Both the position numbers and the translations under genes were made by a program. Below the pieces are notes generated by a model that was not told where the DNA came from, did no database searches, and saw only the letters and a program-made list of their open reading frames with translations. Below, in pieces: positions 1 through 8,189 of a stretch of 11,651 nt of DNA. The stretch spans positions 126,001 through 137,651 of the forward strand of contig JBBHKE010003165.1 in assembly GCA_037447655.1 (NCBI GenBank), read 5' to 3'. Numbering within the stretch: position 1 is the stretch's first letter; the number at the start of each line of letters is the position of its first letter. Origin of the DNA: Zygnema cylindricum. Its lineage: Eukaryota; Streptophyta; Zygnematophyceae; Zygnematales; Zygnemataceae.

Positions 1-831
1 CTAGATCTTGCAAGGTGTGTCAAGCCTCAAAACCATAGTCACCTTTCTAATATTCTTTTTTCATAATAAGTACATTATTCTTGATTATCCTGCCTCATAT
101 AATCTAGACCTTGCAGTATCCAGCTGTTTTAAAGTTTCAATAGCCAAAAAGTGTCTGTTTTATGAAAATAGTATATAAATATTTTTTGGTCCATAATCTT
201 CAGGTCACAAACACGCAGCGCAATATGATTGCAATATTGATGCAAGATTTTGTGGTTGAAGCTGTCTCTTTCACCTTTGAGATGTCAAGTGGAATGGGTG
301 ACTTGAGTTTCTAGTTAATTCAGTTTTTTTGTACAGGCTGAGCGTGTGGTCTAATTGCATGAATGTGTTCATTCTGCTTTTTTCGTTTCTTTTTGAGTAC
401 CTCAATGGAGGTCAACAGTCTCAATCTACTGCTCCTTTGCAAAATTAGCTGCGACAGCTTTTTTAATCCAATTGCTGTTGCTATGAAAAAAAAAATTAGT
501 GACATTAGTATAAACTCAACAAATGATTTCTACGTACTACCCTTCAGAACCCTCTCTTTTTATGTTCGTAATTCGCTGGCTTGTTAATTCATCAATTGCA
601 CCACTTGAGAGTCATCTCTTCGTCATTTTCCGATTTTTAATCTCCCTTACATTTATAGGTAACTGGCGACTAGTGTCTGTTGTCAATTGTTTTGCTTTAA
701 AGGTGTCAGTTCTTGAGTTCATTAAGAGCCATTGGTTCCCGTGGCTTTAACATTTGAAGCATCTCTTATGTACTTTTGGTTTGTTGTTGTTGTGGAATTA
801 ACTCCCCGTACCATTACAGTATGGAACTGGT

Positions 832-880
832 CTTTCTTGTGCTTTACTGAAACTTTCTTGTGCTTTACTGAAACTTTCTT
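832..880. repeat. 21-bp tandem repeat, about 2.3 copies
   Basis: The unit CTTTCTTGTGCTTTACTGAAA is present exactly at 832-852 and 853-873, followed by a partial third copy. It lies in T-rich non-coding sequence. Confidence 0.88.
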
Positions 881-1830
881 ATGTAGTATCCGCTTATCTT
901 TTCTGTATAGTGTTTGTTATTGAATCTCTTTTTCCCCCCGAATTTTAGGCGCTTTGTCGCAAGTCCGATCTGAATGTAGTTTTCATATATAATATTTTTG
1001 TTTGAATTCTTTTGTTGAACTTGCCCTTTTTCTTTGGCTAGCGCTTTTTTGCTAGTTACTGAACTCTTTTGCTAGTTTTTTGCCATTATTTATGTAAAAG
1101 TTTTGAAGCTGTCTTTGTGAGCATCTTTGGCAGATACCTTTCTGACATTATCTTACATTTTGCTTTATTATTTCCTTCAAACTTCTCTTAAAGATCCTAG
1201 AAAGCGCATGTCCATGTCCATTTTACCTTTTGCCTTCATTCTAACTTCTTGTTTCTTTGTTGCTAGCTACACCACTTACCTTGAATAATCTAGATTAAGG
1301 TATTTTTTGGTATTTATAGACTTTTACACTTGAAAAAATGAAAGCAGTGTGCTTCAAAGTAGTAACAGTGGGCCCTTTACGCTCCGTGAACCATTTTTGT
1401 GTTAGCGTTTATGATTGTGTTTTGATAGTAAGAATTTTGTTTATTCACGATTCATCCTTGTAACCTAGAAGCCATGATTATTTTTGGTTTATAAATATTT
1501 TGAAGATTACAGTACATGATTCTGCCAATACTCTCTCAGTTTATGGAGATTATCTCTGCATAGTTGTTATGGAAACTTATGTAGGATTTCTGCAAATTTC
1601 GAATGCCATTAGATCATGATAGGTATACCCGCGGAGGGTTAAAATCAGTATTGTTACAGGTCAGCAATGCTGTCAAATTGGATAATGAAAGTGGGATTTT
1701 ACTTTAGAATGCGCGTTTTGAACTACAACTGGAATAATGGCGTATTATTTACGACGGTTTTATTTTTAACAGGTGAGGTAAGCTCTTTTTTTTGTTGCCT
1801 CTAGGTTTCCTTTCATCCTCGTCCCCTGTT

Positions 1831-1853
1831 GATATATATATATAGATATATAA
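1831..1853. repeat. (TA)n microsatellite
   Basis: A run of alternating TA interrupted once by a G. Confidence 0.8.
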
Positions 1854-2891
1854 GCCTTTCGTTCTTTAGTGAACTGATTCATTCTCTTCAACTGCTTCCA
1901 ATTTTTTTTGTTTTAGATTGTGTCCTATTCCCTTCTCCCATTTTATTGACATGACTCGTGCTACTTCTAATGAGCTCAACACTTGCTCATAACCCTTTTT
2001 ATTTCTGATTGTGACTTGTCTATTCTTTTTCAAACTGATGTTTTTGCTCTTTTAGAGGGGGATTCTATATTAGGATACTGAAAGAATGCCCAAAGGTTGT
2101 GTGGTTTTTCTAAGTGAAGGAACTTTTGCGTGATGGAGGCGCTAAGCAAAATGACTCACCTCGTGAATTGTTTCCTCTGTTTGTAGTCACAATGAAAAGG
2201 AATGAGTTGCTATTGGGCTTCGTTACACTTTGTAATGAGAGCACTATCGGTAGATAGTGGTTATGGGTTGTTGTCAGTAAAGGTATTTCTTGGACAGGTT
2301 TTGACAGGAATTGGCTCCCGGTGTCCATTTTACAGATTCTAGTCCACTTGAATTCAGGTTCTGGGAGTGAACTAAGGACTTAATATGATGAATTTCTATG
2401 AATTTCTCACTGATGAGTTAACGCTTTTGGAAAAATATGCTTTGTTTGTGTTTACTATTTCCGTTTTCGCGAGCTTTTAGTGCAAAAGATGATATTTACG
2501 CTATTTTTAACGACTCGTCTCCATCACGCCTTTGTTCTGAGCCAAGGACTTTTTTGTTGTGTGCTACTTTTGCAGACAAGGACATTTTTATACATTATTT
2601 CATCAGCTTTACACAGGTGAGAGATATTGTGTGAGTTTTGTCTCGGACGTTATTCTCCCGTTTAATGAAGCTCCATACCTTTCTGAAAAATCTTTTTAGG
2701 AGATTTCGGAAACGACAACAATGTCAGGTACCTCTAAACTGTTCATCTTTTTCCCTTTGAAGTTTCTCGCTTGCATCTGTCCCTTGTTACCCTGCCTTCT
2801 GTTTCTAGACTTAGAAAACATAATGGTAATGCTGATTTTTTGTCCCAGAGTGCAAAAGAAATTGCTGAAGTGGTTTCAGGCCACTTCTGCA

Positions 2892-3064
2892 ACTTTCTTT
2901 TCTCGTTTTCTCTTCATTTCCCTCGAAGCTCCCTTTTTTCCTTCGTTTTTTCGCCCTGCTCCTTCCATTTCTTTTTTCCTTCTCCCTTCTCCCTCCCACC
3001 ATTCTCTCCCCCCCTCCCTCCTTCGCCTCACCCCTCCATTGATGCCTTCCTCCCCCTTTACGTT
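2892..3064 (+). repeat. Pyrimidine-rich tract (C/T), about 170 bp
   Basis: An almost uninterrupted TTTCC/CCCTCC tract ends just before a TTCTAG acceptor-like site at 3063-3068. Open frames through it (Ser/Pro/Phe-rich on plus, Lys/Arg/Gly-rich on minus) come from composition. It could act as a long polypyrimidine tract or form triplex/G-rich structure on the minus strand. Confidence 0.8.
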
Positions 3065-3889
3065 CTAGGTGGCTGTAGGGGACAGTTTTGCTAGAATGCA
3101 ACATCTGTTTAATTTTCATTCTGAAGTTTTAACTGACATATTTGTATTACACTTCAGCTGACTATCTCTGCTATTCATCGGCGCTATAGCAAATTAGTCT
3201 CCTGAAGTTTGAAGATCTTGATTGGATATTAAACCACACCGCCCATCATATTACAATTCGTGGATAATAAAGCATTGACACATTATTGGAATAAACTACA
3301 CTTAATTATGTTTTGCCACGTTTCACATTGTAGACCACTTAACTAAATAGTGTTATTAGCACAAATTTATGGTTTGGGTCAAAAAAAAAAAACAAAACAA
3401 TAAGCCATTCACTCATAGAGTGATAACTAAAACAGCTATAGGCACTGTTTTACACCCTGGTAGGCTCAGATTTCCGCCTCCAAAACCTGGTTTGGGCACT
3501 TGTAAACCTTCTCAATCTTTCCACGTATTTTTTGAAAGACTGGCCCATATTCAATGTACATGTGCCAAGTCAGCTGCGGTCGAATTGGGTTTTTTTGCAT
3601 TCATGCTTTTTTTCCAAAAAAAAAAAAGAAAAACTATGGTGGGGCAGGTAGTGACCCTAAATGTGTTTTAGGAGTCCAGTAATTGTGAATCACCGCTTGT
3701 GTTAAAACCACTGATTTGGTGCTGGTTTTTTAAGCCCTCTAACACTTCTAGCGTGAATAACATTAATTGTTTTAACTCTTTAAGCGGTTCAAGAGCAGCC
3801 ATGTTGTTGGAATCTGAATTAGAATTAATATCAGTAATATAAGCCCCACACTGATTATTTAATCACTCTAATAGCGATTCAAAGTCTAA

Positions 3890-3961
3890 TTCCCCATTAC
3901 TCCAATCTTCGGAGGCCAGATTGTGTTCCCCATTTCTCCAAACTTTGGAGACCAGATTGGT
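3890..3961. repeat. Two-copy 36-bp tandem repeat
   Basis: The unit at 3890-3925 is repeated at 3926-3961 with about 30 of 36 positions identical. Each unit carries a CTCCAA..TTGGAG-type inverted core. The period is exactly 12 codons, so it stays in frame with the minus-strand reading described for 3668-4260. Confidence 0.85.
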
Positions 3962-4171
3962 CTGCAATGGCCTTTTTGTGGCAAATAACTTGTCTACCTG
4001 GTGTAGCATAATCTTATGCTTTCATCCTTGGAAGTATTGAGCCATTTCATAATGCTCTCTGGTTGGTTTTCAACCAGATGATTTTTATCATTTCAATTTG
4101 ATACAAAATGGCAAAACATATGTGCTTGTCATCATTGGTGTATAAAGCGACTTAGGCTCAAATTTTGCCTC

Positions 4172-4189
4172 ATTGTTTTCGAAAACAAT
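4172..4189. repeat. Perfect 18-bp palindrome
   Basis: ATTGTTTTCGAAAACAAT equals its own reverse complement. It lies inside the possible decayed minus-strand coding stretch. Confidence 0.9.
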
Positions 4190-4439
4190 AAGCAAAGCAT
4201 TCAGACTTCTTCTGTTTCTTTGTGCATTAACTTGCTCTGTATTATTACTTTTCTGCTTTGTTCTCGTACTTTACTTCGTAAATTGTTATTAGCGTTAATA
4301 ATACTAATTGTGTGCCGCCTTCTTTGGCCCTTCGGTTAATAATGGTAATTTGTTATTTTTTTAAATGCTAATTCAGTCATGGGCCAAAGGTGTCGTATTC
4401 CTTGGACTTAAATGAGAATTAATAACAAAATAAACATCG

Positions 4440-5220
4440 TGCTATATATTTCTTTTCGCTTTTAATTATTCAGTGTAGAGAATGAAAAGAACTGGGGATT
4501 TTTATTCAGTGAAAATCCAGTTTTACTTTTTCTTAATTTGTGCATTCTACCGAATACACCACTTCCATATGGGAGATTTAGGAGCGCAGGTTCCCTTTTT
4601 GGGTGTTTTTCTCTACTTGCTTCCGTCGTTTTTTGCTAGTACTTTGTTGGGGAAATATCCATTGGAACATATGGCAATATGTTATGTGACGTAGACATCA
4701 ACTTTCACAAAGTCGTATGAGAAAATGCTCGACTCTTTCGGCGTTTTTTAAACTCTTTAGTATCCTGAAAGCGCAACACATTATGCTCCCAGTGTGAATA
4801 TAATAAGCATTTGTTACTGAAGTCATGCATCCACTGTACTAGTTGTACTTTATCACTCTCCTATGTGATTATGGATGTCTCTGTTTTTAGCTTTGGAGTT
4901 CGTTGGTCCAGTGATGCTCGAATAGTTCAGAACTATTAAATATCATTAAATTCCTTAAGGGAGGTATCACTCCTCTACTCGAGAGTGCGTATATACGCGG
5001 TATGTTACTTTTTTTTTCATTTGTGTTTTTTTGGCTGTTTGTTTATTTTGTTCGTGCTCCCAGTGGTCCGAAGTTGTTAATTTCTCTGTTGTTGTTAGTT
5101 TTCCTGTACTTGTGTGGTGTTTATTTTTTTCTTTATTGGTTTTATTTGGTTCTCCTTTTTGATTCGTAGTTATTTGAAACAGTCCTAACAAAACTGTACA
5201 CAGTTTGTAGCATCTGAATT
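4440..5220. other. A+T-rich stretch, nothing recognised
   Basis: Short open frames only. Apart from the 12-bp palindrome at 4987 I see no repeat, RNA gene or splice-flanked frame worth annotating. Confidence 0.4.
4987..4998. repeat. Perfect 12-bp palindrome
   Basis: GCGTATATACGC is self-complementary and sits in A+T-rich DNA with no recognisable gene beside it. Confidence 0.8.
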
Positions 5221-5390
5221 GGATGAAGAGTGAGGGTTGGGAAGGGGGAGGGGGGAAGGGGGAGGGGGGAAGGGAGGGGAAGCGAGGGAAGGAGTGGGGG
5301 GAAGGGCGGAAAGTTGGAAGAGGGAGGGAGTGAAGTAGAGAGGGATGGAGGGAAAGGGTTGTAGGGAGGGAGAGGATAAAGGGCGGAGGA
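5221..5390 (+). repeat. Purine tract with G-quadruplex potential, about 170 bp
   Basis: G-runs of three to six, separated by one to three A or T bases, recur through the whole tract (for example gggttgggaaggggg at 5234). This is the opposite-strand composition of the tract at 2892-3064. Long Pro/Ser-rich frames on the minus strand are a by-product. Confidence 0.85.
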
Positions 5391-5561
5391 TTATAGTCTC
5401 TTTGCAATGGTTGAATGCTATTTTTTGCAGACTCAGGTTCACTGGTCGTGGTTTTGTGTCGTTGTCGGTGCTCTAATATGTAGTGATACAAGTGACACGG
5501 TTTCTTAGAGTGCAGTTACTTGTAAGTACAATATGGGTTTCGAACAAGCCTCCATACATTT

Positions 5562-5588
5562 GCGGGACCTGCGGGACCTGCGGGACCC
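5562..5588. repeat. 9-bp tandem repeat, three copies
   Basis: GCGGGACCT is repeated at 5562, 5571 and 5580, the last copy with one change at its final base. On the minus strand it reads as Gly-Pro-Ala triplets, but only three, so no collagen claim is made. Confidence 0.85.
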
Positions 5589-5717
5589 CTCGACACCTTG
5601 GGCACCTCTTGGGATCGGGTATGTGAATAGATAGGGCTTATATGTTTAGGGTCATTTATTATTTGTTTTCTTAATATTAAAAGAACAAAAACAGATGAAA
5701 TAAACCCGAAACATACG

Positions 5718-5781
5718 GTCGCGCGGAGAAAACGGGGGGCGGCGGCGACGTGGACCCCTTCGAGACGCCTCCGGGGGGCAA
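5718..5781. other. CpG-dense GC-rich patch
   Basis: About 64 bp with many CpG dinucleotides (gtcgcgcgg, ggcggcggcgacg, cgagacgcc), sharply distinct from the A+T-rich surroundings. No promoter motif was recognised next to it. Confidence 0.6.
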
Positions 5782-5789
5782 AAAGTTGC

Positions 5790-6780
5790 AAGATTCAGAA
5801 CAGTATAGTGTTTTGGGCTTTCATTCCTTTTTCCAGGCTTCGACTAACTTTTTCATTTATCACTGGACCATCTTTTCTTCCGAAGTTTTTTCTTCCTGAC
5901 AGTAATCTTACTAGTGCCTCATCCTATGACGTTTTTGTAGTGAGGGCCATTTATACGGAGGTTTTAGAATAATCTTTTATACATGCAGAAATTGACTTGT
6001 GTAGGATTTTTATGCGACTGGTGTTCTGCGGTCACACAATTTCCGCGGGGAATTTAAGTTCCTTTTTGGGTTTCGCTAGAGATTTTGGCATGTTTTTACT
6101 ACATGATTTCTATCTAGAACATGCAATATTCTTCAAACTTCTAGTTTCAAATTGGAATCAGCTTACAAATATTGTTCCTGGTGCTCGCTAACTTGAAGCA
6201 CTTTCTTGTCTCCTCGAAATCATATATGTTTACACGGCCAGCTATTCGCATTTTTTAATATATTTCTCACCGTCTATTACCTTCCGGAGGACCTGTTTTT
6301 GTTAGAAGTTTGTTTTAAATTCAATAATATCTTTTCTTATCTCTGGCATGTACTACTTACCTTTATGATTCTTTTTGCTAACTCACTTATTAACAAGTAG
6401 GTAAGGTGAATTACTGATGTCTCAGCTTTATTTTCCTGTGTTAGTCTTATGACAGGAAAATGGTTCTCTTTTACACTTTTTTTGAGCCTTTATCATGATG
6501 CTGTTGTCTGATCGTTCACCTGCGCTACTTCAAATTCTCTCAATGATGTTACAACTATTTTTTGGTTACTTTGGTTGCATATACATGAACATTATTCATA
6601 TACATAAGAACAAACATAGGCATATGCATACACTTACACACATATATACACACACATACACACATTTATAGACATAAATATACACAGATGTTTATGCCCA
6701 TTTTACTTGTGCCTTTTGTGCGTTTCTTGTCTTTTTTTTAACATTAGTGAAGTGTTTCACGTTTTGGCACATCAATAATT
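5790..6780. other. A+T-rich stretch, microsatellite only
   Basis: Two 64-codon plus-strand frames (5997-6191 and 6206-6400) are Phe/Leu-rich, as expected from T-rich DNA, and resemble no known protein. The only clear feature is the microsatellite near 6625. Confidence 0.4.
6625..6690. repeat. (CA)n/(TA)n-type microsatellite
   Basis: Interrupted ACAC and ATAT runs including tatatacacacacatacacac; a decaying dinucleotide repeat. Confidence 0.75.
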
Positions 6781-6784
6781 ACAG

Positions 6785-6829
6785 GAGTATCACCCTGCAC
6801 TTGAGGGGTTTATAGAGCTGATCTTGCAG
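6785..6829 (+). CDS. Candidate short exon (15 codons), plus strand, tentative
   Basis: A 45-nt segment lies between ATTACAG (AG at 6783-6784) and CAG|GTATAG, and is open only in the frame EYHPALEGFIELILQ. It is an amphipathic helix of the sort seen in helical-repeat proteins. The next candidate exon (6923-6960) starts after a 93-bp gap in the same phase. No family is identified. The support is splice consensus plus an open frame over a very short length, so chance remains a strong alternative. Confidence 0.25.
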
Positions 6830-6922
6830 GTATAGGTGTAGATCCTTGCCAAAACCACTTTCTCTTTTGTGGACTTTCGTTCACTATCAATCACTGTTGT
6901 AAACTTTTTTGAGGGGAACTAG

Positions 6923-6960
6923 AAGATTATGTTTGAAAAAGAAGCACCAGACATCTTTGG
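6923..6960 (+). CDS. Candidate short exon (38 nt) with strong GTAAGA donor, tentative
   Basis: It follows AACTAG and ends at TGG|GTAAGA. In phase 0 it reads KIMFEKEAPDIF plus two bases, compatible with 6785-6829 upstream and with a one-base start at 7080 downstream. A second phase (RLCLKKKHQTSL) is also open, so the reading frame is not settled. The acceptor has a weak pyrimidine tract. Confidence 0.25.
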
Positions 6961-7079
6961 GTAAGATGGGATTTCTGGTGTAGGTTTGTGTACAATGTTC
7001 CCCTTTGTCAACAAGTTTTGCTTAACTTCAAGATAGTGTGCGTAAATTCATGATATAACCATTTTACTTCAATCAACAG

Positions 7080-7253
7080 CTTTAGCCACTGTGTTCATTT
7101 TCATTGTGATGGGATCATTGCAGTTATGTTGTCAATCGTATCATTTGGATCATGTTTACTAGTGCATCAACAAGTTTGCTACATTGATGCCACCTGTTTT
7201 ATGGTCAATAATTCTGTGCTCCGGTTGAAACGTCGATTGTGCTGTTTCTGCTG
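7080..7253 (+). CDS. Candidate exon (174 nt), Cys-rich, tentative
   Basis: It follows CAATCAACAG and ends at CTG|GTAATT. In the phase set by the preceding candidate exon it is fully open for 57 codons, rich in Cys, Val and His, and ends with LRLKRRLCCFC. The same frame meets one TAA just after the donor and then runs open to a TAG at 7432-7434, including VEFWRKKQVGSARQDSVEP. One stop in about 118 codons is unusual for this A+T-rich sequence. No domain is recognised; the minus strand is also open for 64 codons here (7179-7373), which weakens the case. Confidence 0.22.
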
Positions 7254-7521
7254 GTAATTTTTTTGTCGAGTAGAATTCTGGCGTAAGAAGCAGGTAGGAT
7301 CAGCTCGACAGGATTCTGTTGAACCAAGCAGTCGGCAGTCAAATATTAATTTGGCCATGAATATGGTCACCATTTTTTATTTTTTTTTCTTTTTAGATTT
7401 TAAAATGCATTGGATGATCCCTAAAAAAATGTAGCTTTCCTATGCCTTTCAATTGTTAGAAACGAATTTAAATAGTATACAAAAAGGAATTTCAAGTTTT
7501 CACTTTATGCTTGTTTACACA

Positions 7522-7529
7522 GTATGCTT
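7522..7529. repeat. Left 8-bp target-site duplication of the transposon
   Basis: GTATGCTT abuts the left inverted repeat and is repeated exactly at 8181-8188 next to the right one. Confidence 0.88.
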
Positions 7530-7738
7530 CATAGTTCAAAAGTAGGCGCTTTTATGGTAGGACTTTGGTAGGCGCACAAAACTTGGCACTAAACTCGCGT
7601 AGAGTAGGCATATTGTATGGGTGTGAGTTGCGGACACTCTTGTACGATCGTACGAATTTGACGTATGATCATAGTACAGCGCACGCCACCTGACAAAATT
7701 TTTTAGCGAACTGACGCGGCGTAGGATGACATTCCGCC

Positions 7739-7781
7739 GGAAAAAAAACCCGGAAAAAAAAACCCGGAAAAAAAAAAAACG
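7739..7781. repeat. Three A-runs separated by CCCGG inside the transposon
   Basis: Runs of 8, 9 and 12 adenines follow successive CCGG-type spacers and the block ends in CGCGG. It is a short tandem array within the element and may vary in length between copies. The minus-strand reading gives a Phe/Arg-rich frame that is not a gene. Confidence 0.75.
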
Positions 7782-8115
7782 CGGACGGGCAACCTGGTTG
7801 GTCAATTTGAGGCTTCATTTAGTGTGGCCTTCAAAATTGCAGACGCTAATATGACAAATTGTCCTATCGTAAGTTGTGTTATGGGCTTTTCATGTGATCT
7901 TCTTAAGATCGCTACTTTGATTAGCGACCGTCCGATCGTCTAAATCTGACGGTTGAAATAAAAAACACCTCAAAATTCACAGAAAAAATATTTTTTGTCC
8001 GATTTTTTTTCAAAATTTAGACATGCCGTTTAATTCTCTATCGATCGATGTGCAGCTCAACCCTCTTAACCTTTTTTTTCATTTTTCTACCAATACAATA
8101 TGGGTCTTAAGGGCA

Positions 8116-8138
8116 TATTGTATGTTTTGCATACAATA
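8116..8138. repeat. Hairpin-forming subterminal repeat in the transposon
   Basis: TATTGTATG and CATACAATA form a perfect 9-bp inverted repeat with a 5-base loop (8116-8124 and 8130-8138). The arms share the CATA(T/C)TGTATG core of the direct subterminal repeats at 7605 and 8137, so this is probably part of the same transposase-binding repeat family. Confidence 0.6.
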
Positions 8139-8180
8139 GGCATACTGTATGGGCCTACTTTCACCTACTTTTGAACTATG

Positions 8181-8188
8181 GTATGCTT
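8181..8188. repeat. Right 8-bp target-site duplication of the transposon
   Basis: GTATGCTT directly follows the right inverted repeat and is identical to 7522-7529. Confidence 0.88.
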
Positions 8189-8189
8189 G

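Larger units (their letters stand above)
1..2575. other. A+T-rich, T-biased sequence with no recognised gene
   Basis: The plus strand is rich in T-runs and acceptor-like pyrimidine-AG sites. No open frame beyond about 75 codons occurs, and none resembles a known protein. Some acceptor-flanked pieces read plausibly for 15-40 codons before a TAG (from 194, 1511 and 1661) but lack good donors. The bias would fit introns of a plus-strand transcript, or plain intergenic DNA. Confidence 0.4.
3668..4260 (-). pseudogene. Possible decayed coding sequence, minus strand, family unknown
   Basis: One minus-strand frame stays largely open from about 4259 to a TAA at 3670-3668, broken by a few stops, most of them TGA. 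Its longest open pieces are 52 codons (4021-3866) and 65 codons (3862-3668). The second contains an ATG at 3802 followed by AALEPLKELKQLMLFTLEV and LEGLKNQHQ, a helix-like acidic/leucine pattern. The first contains a 12-residue in-frame tandem repeat (NLVSKVWRNGEH then NLASEDWSNGEL) followed by DFESLLE. Further upstream the open frame shifts at about 4205, and readable sequence continues to about 4375. I do not recognise the protein. A degraded transposon ORF or a broken host exon is possible. A-rich DNA yields Lys/Asn/Glu-rich chance frames, so confidence is low. Confidence 0.3.
7530..8180. mobile_element. 651-bp non-autonomous DNA transposon, hAT-like MITE
   Basis: The ends are perfect 17-bp terminal inverted repeats: CATAGTTCAAAAGTAGG at 7530-7546 and its reverse complement at 8164-8180. 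They are flanked by a perfect 8-bp direct duplication, GTATGCTT, at 7522-7529 and 8181-8188. An 8-bp target duplication and repeat ends with A at position 2 and G at position 5 are features of the hAT superfamily; P and Merlin elements also make 8-bp duplications. The interior holds no transposase, so it would depend on a transposase made elsewhere. Near the ends are several GTAGG motifs and a 17-bp near-identical direct repeat (7605-7621 and 8137-8153), the kind of subterminal repeats that hAT transposases bind. The perfect ends and duplication suggest a fairly recent insertion. Confidence 0.88.

Noticed and set aside
2811-2900. A frame reading RKHNGNADFLSQ resembles the end of a Ty3/gypsy RNase H domain
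   Set aside because: The likeness covers about a dozen residues, and no other retrotransposon motif, long terminal repeat or continuing frame surrounds it.
2721-3119. Three overlapping open frames of 100-115 codons on both strands
   Set aside because: They run through the pyrimidine tract, so their Ser/Pro/Phe or Lys/Arg/Gly content is compositional.
4322-4389. 9-bp inverted repeat CTTTGGCCC / GGGCCAAAG with a 50-base gap, considered as transposon ends
   Set aside because: Too short, with no target-site duplication found beside the arms.
4967-5491. 174-codon minus-strand frame rich in Pro, Ser and Leu
   Set aside because: Most of it is the complement of the G/A tract; the remainder is Lys/Thr-rich, with no domain or splice support.
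5516-5791. 91-codon minus-strand frame with Gly-Pro-Ala triplets suggesting collagen
   Set aside because: Only three triplets occur, produced by a 9-bp DNA repeat, and the rest does not resemble any collagen region.
5997-6400. Two 64-codon plus-strand frames, Phe/Leu-rich with hydrophobic runs
   Set aside because: T-rich DNA gives such frames by chance; no start context, splice support or recognisable domain.
7536-7805. 89-codon minus-strand frame inside the transposon
   Set aside because: Its Phe/Arg-rich part is the complement of the A-runs, and the frame extends across no transposase motif.
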